From positions 930,001 to 994,000 of the forward strand of contig NZ_CP025085.1 of NCBI RefSeq assembly GCF_002847015.1: a DNA stretch of 64,000 nucleotides, in the 5' to 3' direction. The notes below the pieces were generated by a model. That model was not told the DNA's origin. It saw only the letters and a program-made list of their open reading frames with translations, and ran no database searches. Below, in pieces: positions 59,955 through 64,000 of the stretch. This DNA comes from Prodigiosinella confusarubida (GTDB lineage Bacteria > Pseudomonadota > Gammaproteobacteria > Enterobacterales > Enterobacteriaceae). How positions within the stretch are numbered: the stretch's first letter is position 1; each line of letters starts with the position of its first letter. A program made the translations under genes and the position numbers.

Positions 59955-61760
59955 ATGGAAAGTTCCTCCGTATTAAGTGCTAGCGTATTGTTTCTGTTTG
60001 TTGCGGTATTGATGGTGCCTATCGCCGCCCGGATGGGGATTGGCGCGGTGCTGGGTTATCTTATCGCCGGTATCGCCATCGGCCCGTGGGGATTGGGTTT
60101 TATCCGTGGTGTGGATGCCATCCTGCATTTTTCCGAGCTTGGCGTGGTATTTCTGATGTTTATCATTGGACTGGAACTAAATCCGGCCAAACTCTGGAAG
60201 CTGCGTCGTTCTATTTTTGGTATCGGTGCCGCGCAAGTGTTGTTCAGTGCGGCCATTCTCGGCGGCGCACTGTATTTAAGCGCATTTCCCTGGAAGTCCG
60301 CGCTGATTGGCGGTATTGGTCTGGCGATGTCATCCACGGCAATCGCGTTGCAACTGATGCGAGAAAAAGCCATGAATCGCAATGAAGCCGGGCAACTCGG
60401 ATTTTCTGTGTTGTTGTTTCAGGATCTGGCGGTGATCCCTGTGTTGGCATTGATTCCGCTCCTGGCGGGAGTGCAGGGCGAGATCGGGAATTGGCATCAG
60501 GTCGGGATGAAAGTCGTGGCGTTTGCGGGCATGTTGATCGGTGGCCGCTATTTGATCAGGCCGTTATTCCGCTTTATTGCGGCTTCCGGTGTCAGAGAAG
60601 TGTTTACCGCGGCAGCACTGTTGCTGGTGCTAGGCTCTGCGCTGTTTATGGAGGCGCTCGGGCTATCGATGGCGTTGGGGACATTTATCGCCGGCGTGCT
60701 ACTGGCTGAAAGCGAATACCGACATGAGCTGGAAAGCGCTATTGAACCATTTAAAGGGTTGTTGCTCGGTCTGTTTTTTATTTCAGTGGGGATGTCACTC
60801 AATTTGGGGGTGCTCTACGACCATATCATCGACGTATTAATCGGTGTGGTGGTTCTGGTGGCAGTAAAAACGCTGGTGCTCTATCTTCTGGCCCGGATTT
60901 ATGGGCTGCGATCCTCGGAACGGTTGCAGTTTGCCGGTGTTCTCAGCCAAGGCGGCGAGTTCGCTTTTGTGCTGTTTTCTGCCGCGGCGGCTCACCAGAT
61001 GTTTAAAGGCAATCAGTTACCGCTGCTATTGGTGACGGTAACACTGTCGATGATGCTGACGCCTTTATTGATGCAGTTGATAGACCGTATTCTGGTGCGT
61101 CGTTTTAATGTGCGTGACGAGCCGGATGAAAAACCCTATGTGGACGATGACGAGCCGCAAGTGATTGTCGTGGGATTCGGGCGTTTCGGGCAGGTGATCG
61201 GCCGTTTGCTGATGGCCAACCAAATGCGAATTACTGTGCTGGAGCGCGATATCAGTGCAGTGAGTCTGATGAGATCGTTTGGCTATAAAGTGTACTATGG
61301 CGATGCTGCCGATCTGGAGCTGCTGCGTGCCGCCGGTGCAGGGAGGGCGCAATCCATCGTGATTACCTGTAACGGGCCGGAAGATACGATGGCAATTGTG
61401 AACCTATGTCAGCAGCATTTTCCTGACCTGGAAATACTGGCCCGTGCCCGTGGCCGAGTGGAAGCACATGAATTAATGCAGGCAGGCGTGACACACTTCT
61501 CCCGTGAAACATTTTCCAGCGCGCTGGAACTGGGTAGGAAAACGCTTATTACGTTGGGTATGCATCCACATCAGGCTCTTCGGGCGCAGCAGCATTTCCG
61601 GCGGCTGGATATGCGAATGTTGCGGGAATTGATGCCACAGCGCCAGGGGGATGTAGCTCAGGCATCTCGTATTAAGGAAGCACGTCGTGAACTGGAGGAT
61701 ATCTTCTACCGTGAAATGCAACGTGAGCGTCGACGCCCCGATGACTGGAACGAGTTTTAA
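59955..61760 (+). CDS. kefB: Glutathione-regulated potassium efflux antiporter KefB
   Basis: A 601-residue CPA2 antiporter, the exact E. coli KefB length. About 12 membrane segments fill residues 1-380 and include the HALDNREN-like regulatory loop. The C-terminal RCK/TrkA-N domain begins with the Rossmann motif [17 protein letters not shown]. It exports K+ in exchange for H+ to acidify the cytoplasm when electrophiles form glutathione adducts. kefG upstream encodes its activator. yheV follows after 18 bp. Confidence 0.95.
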   Translation: MESSSVLSASVLFLFVAVLMVPIAARMGIGAVLGYLIAGIAIGPWGLGFIRGVDAILHFSELGVVFLMFIIGLELNPAKLWKLRRSIFGIGAAQVLFSAAILGGALYLSAFPWKSALIGGIGLAMSSTAIALQLMREKAMNRNEAGQLGFSVLLFQDLAVIPVLALIPLLAGVQGEIGNWHQVGMKVVAFAGMLIGGRYLIRPLFRFIAASGVREVFTAAALLLVLGSALFMEALGLSMALGTFIAGVLLAESEYRHELESAIEPFKGLLLGLFFISVGMSLNLGVLYDHIIDVLIGVVVLVAVKTLVLYLLARIYGLRSSERLQFAGVLSQGGEFAFVLFSAAAAHQMFKGNQLPLLLVTVTLSMMLTPLLMQLIDRILVRRFNVRDEPDEKPYVDDDEPQVIVVGFGRFGQVIGRLLMANQMRITVLERDISAVSLMRSFGYKVYYGDAADLELLRAAGAGRAQSIVITCNGPEDTMAIVNLCQQHFPDLEILARARGRVEAHELMQAGVTHFSRETFSSALELGRKTLITLGMHPHQALRAQQHFRRLDMRMLRELMPQRQGDVAQASRIKEARRELEDIFYREMQRERRRPDDWNEF

Positions 61761-61778
61761 TCAAGGTTGGAAATAATC

Positions 61779-61985
61779 ATGGCAACTATGCGTAAACGTT
61801 TTATTGCTGGGGCGGTTTGCCCACAATGTCATTCGCAGGATACGCTGGCCGTTGGTCGGGAAGATGAGACCGACGTCGTGAGCTGTGTAAAATGTGGTTA
61901 TCATCAGCGTCAGTCTGAGGAGCCGTTGAAGGCGATAACGCGCCCCGACGAGAAACAGATCATTGGCATTTTCCACCCCGAATAA
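61779..61985 (+). CDS. yheV: Small zinc-ribbon protein YheV
   Basis: A 68-residue protein starting MATMRKRFIAGAVCPQCHSQ. Two CxxC pairs (CPQC and CVKC) predict a zinc ribbon, and the end IIGIFHPE is conserved. It is 66 residues in E. coli, in the same place between kefB and slyD. The role is unknown. The ATG at 61779 is used because the family begins there; an upstream ATG adds four residues. The 240 bp to slyD hold its promoter and no other gene. Confidence 0.9.
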   Translation: MATMRKRFIAGAVCPQCHSQDTLAVGREDETDVVSCVKCGYHQRQSEEPLKAITRPDEKQIIGIFHPE

Positions 61986-62225
61986 AATAGGTTCTCGGTA
62001 CGTTAATACTGCCCGGTCAGGTGAGCAAATAGTGAAAATACGCGAGCTTGATCGAAAGCGTCGTATATCGGTAGTCGGCCCTGTTTTGGTGCAGAATAAC
62101 GTGAGAAGTAGCCCTTGAGCGGTAGATTCCACGCTGGTTGCTGTGATTTTTTATCTCAGGCAGTACATGGAGATTTTTTTCAGCTACAATTTGCGCAAAA
62201 TTGATTTCCAACGGTAGGAGATATC

Positions 62226-62816
62226 ATGAAAGTAGCAAAAGACGTGGTGGTCAGCCTGGCCTATCAGGTGCGTACAGAAGACGGTGTATTAGTTGATGAG
62301 TCTCCGGTGAGTGCACCGCTGGACTACCTGCATGGCCACGGTTCGCTGATTTCCGGTCTGGAAAAAGCGTTGGAAGGACGTGATGTGGGTGAGCGATTTG
62401 ACGTTAACGTAGGGGCTAACGATGCCTACGGTAACTATGACGAAAATCTGATACAGCGCGTTCCTAAAGATGTATTTATGGGTGTGGATGAACTTGAAGT
62501 CGGCATGCGTTTTCTGGCAGAAACCGATCAGGGTCCGGTACCGGTAGAAATTACTGAAGTTCAAGATGAGCACGTTGTGGTTGACGGCAATCATATGCTG
62601 GCAGGTCAGAACCTGAACTTTAACGTGGAAGTGGTTGCCATCCGCGAAGCTACGGAAGAAGAACTGGCGCACGGCCATGTGCACGGTGAGCATGATCACG
62701 AGCACGAAGGCTGCTGTGGCGGTCACGATCATGATCATGAAGGTTGCTGCGGTGGTCACGACCATGAACATGGTAAAGGTGATTGTGGCGGTCATGGCGG
62801 TTGCGGTTGCCACTAA
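62226..62816 (+). CDS. slyD: FKBP-type peptidyl-prolyl isomerase and metallochaperone SlyD
   Basis: A 196-residue protein, the E. coli length. The FKBP domain (MKVAKDVVVSLAYQVRTEDG, LIPGLEKALEGRD-like text LISGLEKALEGRDVGERFDV) contains the inserted chaperone flap near residues 75-120. The last 50 residues are a His/Cys-rich metal tail with a near-tandem unit (DHEGCCGGHDHDHEGCCGGH), which binds nickel for hydrogenase maturation. AGGAG is 6 bases before the ATG. A perfect two-way terminator follows. Confidence 0.96.
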   Translation: MKVAKDVVVSLAYQVRTEDGVLVDESPVSAPLDYLHGHGSLISGLEKALEGRDVGERFDVNVGANDAYGNYDENLIQRVPKDVFMGVDELEVGMRFLAETDQGPVPVEITEVQDEHVVVDGNHMLAGQNLNFNVEVVAIREATEEELAHGHVHGEHDHEHEGCCGGHDHDHEGCCGGHDHEHGKGDCGGHGGCGCH

Positions 62817-62886
62817 TCCTGCGATAAAAAGGCTACTGGATTTGCTATCCCGGTGAGAACGGGGAACTAATCTGATAACCCATTGA

Positions 62887-62914
62887 TAGAAAAGGCCGCA
62901 TATGCGGCCTTTTC
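62887..62914. terminator. Bidirectional terminator after slyD
   Basis: A 28-base perfect palindrome centred at 62900/62901: TAGAAAAGGCCGCA and its inverse. A- and T-runs flank the GC core on both sides. It lies between convergent slyD and the permease gene. Confidence 0.92.
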
Positions 62915-62935
62915 TATTTGACGCTCGGTAACCGG

Positions 62936-64000
62936 TTATTCTTCTCCCATCAGCAGTACATCTTGCGGTGCGTTGTTTCGCTGGGTTTTGGTCACCAGGA
63001 AATAGCTGTAACCCGCCAGCATAAAGACAATGAAGATCCCGCCAATCAGCGGATTGAACCACAGCATGGCGATCAGGCAGACCAGCGCCAGTACCAGTGC
63101 AATAGCTGGCACGATGGGGTAGCCAGGCGCACGGAAGGTGCGTTCCAGCTCTGGTGCGCTGCGGCGCAGCCGGAACAGACTTAGCATACTCATGATGTAC
63201 ATCACGATGGCACCGAATACTGCCATAGTGATCATCGCCGCCGTCAGGCTCATGCCTTGCAGGTTAATCCAGCCATCGCTGAAGATAGCGGCAATACCGA
63301 TGATCCCGCCAGTGATGATCGCTCGGTGCGGCGTCTGGAAGCGGGAGAGTTTTGCCAACCCAGTGGGCAGATAACCGGCTCGTGCCAGTGCAAAGAACTG
63401 GCGGGAATAACCCAGAATGATACCGTGGAAGCTGGCGATCAGTCCGAACAGCCCGATCCAGACTAGCATATGCATCCAGCCTGAGTGCTCACCCACGACA
63501 ATTTTCATCGCCTGCGGCAGCGGATCGTTGATATTGGACAACGTTCTCCAGTCACCTACGCCACCGGCAAGGAACATCACGCCCAGTGCCAGCACGACCA
63601 GCGTTATAATGCCGGTGATATAGGCCTTAGGAATGGTTCTTTTGGGATCTTTGGCTTCTTCGGCGGCCATGGCCGCTCCTTCAATCGCCAGAAAGAACCA
63701 GATGGCGAAAGGAATGGCAGCGAAGATTCCGGAAACAGACGACATGCTGAAGTGATCACTACCTGCCCAGCCGTTGGCGACGAAGTGGCTGACACTAAAC
63801 CCTGGTGCGACGACCCCCATAAATACCAGTAATTCCGCTACGGCCAGCAATGTCACTAACAACTCGAACATGGCGGCAAGTTTCACCCCCAGAATATTCA
63901 GTGTCATAAAGATAAGGTAGGCCCCGGTAGCCGCATAACGCGGATCAAGTTCAGGGTATTGGACATTGAGATAAGCGCCGATCGCCATAGCGATGGCCGG
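62936..64000 (-). CDS. APC-superfamily permease, ethanolamine-permease-like (5' end beyond the window)
   Basis: The frame is open at the window edge (last codons read PAIAMAIGAYLNVQYP), so the N-terminus is missing; 354 codons are visible. About nine membrane segments. Motifs match the ethanolamine permease group (EAT, TC 2.A.3.5): FAAIPFAIWFFLAIEGAAMA, AEEAKDPKRTIPKAYITGII, FGLIASFHGIILGYSRQFFA. No eut genes are in the window, so the substrate is inferred from the family only. It is convergent with slyD across a shared terminator. Confidence 0.85.
   Translation of the reverse strand, partial: PAIAMAIGAYLNVQYPELDPRYAATGAYLIFMTLNILGVKLAAMFELLVTLLAVAELLVFMGVVAPGFSVSHFVANGWAGSDHFSMSSVSGIFAAIPFAIWFFLAIEGAAMAAEEAKDPKRTIPKAYITGIITLVVLALGVMFLAGGVGDWRTLSNINDPLPQAMKIVVGEHSGWMHMLVWIGLFGLIASFHGIILGYSRQFFALARAGYLPTGLAKLSRFQTPHRAIITGGIIGIAAIFSDGWINLQGMSLTAAMITMAVFGAIVMYIMSMLSLFRLRRSAPELERTFRAPGYPIVPAIALVLALVCLIAMLWFNPLIGGIFIVFMLAGYSYFLVTKTQRNNAPQDVLLMGEE

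Noticed and set aside
62650-62816. Near-repeats in slyD as a CRISPR-like or satellite array
   Set aside because: They encode the His/Cys metal tail of SlyD in frame.

Overview
The window is chromosomal DNA of a soft-rot enterobacterium, most likely Dickeya. Evidence: a complete glgBXCAP operon, the tandem pectate lyase cluster pelB-pelC-pelZ with KdgR and CRP boxes typical of Dickeya, and enterobacterial core genes in near E. coli order (ppiA ... pabA-argD-crp-yhfA ... prkB-yheU-yheT-yheS-kefG-kefB-yheV-slyD). No rRNA, tRNA or CRISPR array was seen.

Layout. 1-591: 5' part of a btsS (yehU) sensor kinase. 977-10435: glycogen operon. 10991-13131: an enolase-superfamily sugar-acid enzyme, a scrap of an ABC transporter ATPase, and ppiA. 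13168-19539: a diguanylate cyclase fused to a hemerythrin domain, then pelZ, pelC and pelB on the minus strand. 19829-23949: a decaying accessory patch (old-yellow-enzyme fragment, enoyl-CoA hydratase-like protein, LysR regulator, glutathione transferase, peroxiredoxin fragment, short-chain dehydrogenase). 24663-36411: an 11.7-kb P4-like genomic island integrated in the first codons of pabA, bounded by 48-bp perfect direct repeats. Its integrase carries an in-frame stop and an IS3-family insertion. The cargo is a HicA-like/HTH pair, a RelE/HigB-HigA-type pair, hypothetical genes, a second recombinase, AlpA, a primase-helicase and an iteron-like repeat cluster. 36390-39732: pabA, argD, crp, yhfA. 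39874-54347: an accessory catabolic locus lying between yhfA and prkB, which are neighbours in E. coli. 54379-62816: core genes prkB to slyD. 62936-64000: truncated ethanolamine-type permease.

The most notable system is 39874-54347. A LysR gene diverges from one long same-strand series: an argininosuccinate lyase-like protein, a three-part amino-acid ABC importer, two overlapping polysaccharide-deacetylase-like hydrolases, an MmgE/PrpD protein, and the full arginine succinyltransferase pathway astCADBE. Lyase plus MmgE/PrpD epimerase is the pair known from iminodisuccinate-type catabolism. I infer uptake and cleavage of an arginine-dicarboxylate conjugate, giving fumarate plus arginine, with arginine burned to glutamate and succinate by Ast enzymes.

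Several start codons were moved downstream of the longest open frame because the Shine-Dalgarno position and the family length agree on the internal start (glgB, glgA, glgP, ppiA, pelB, pelC, astB and others).
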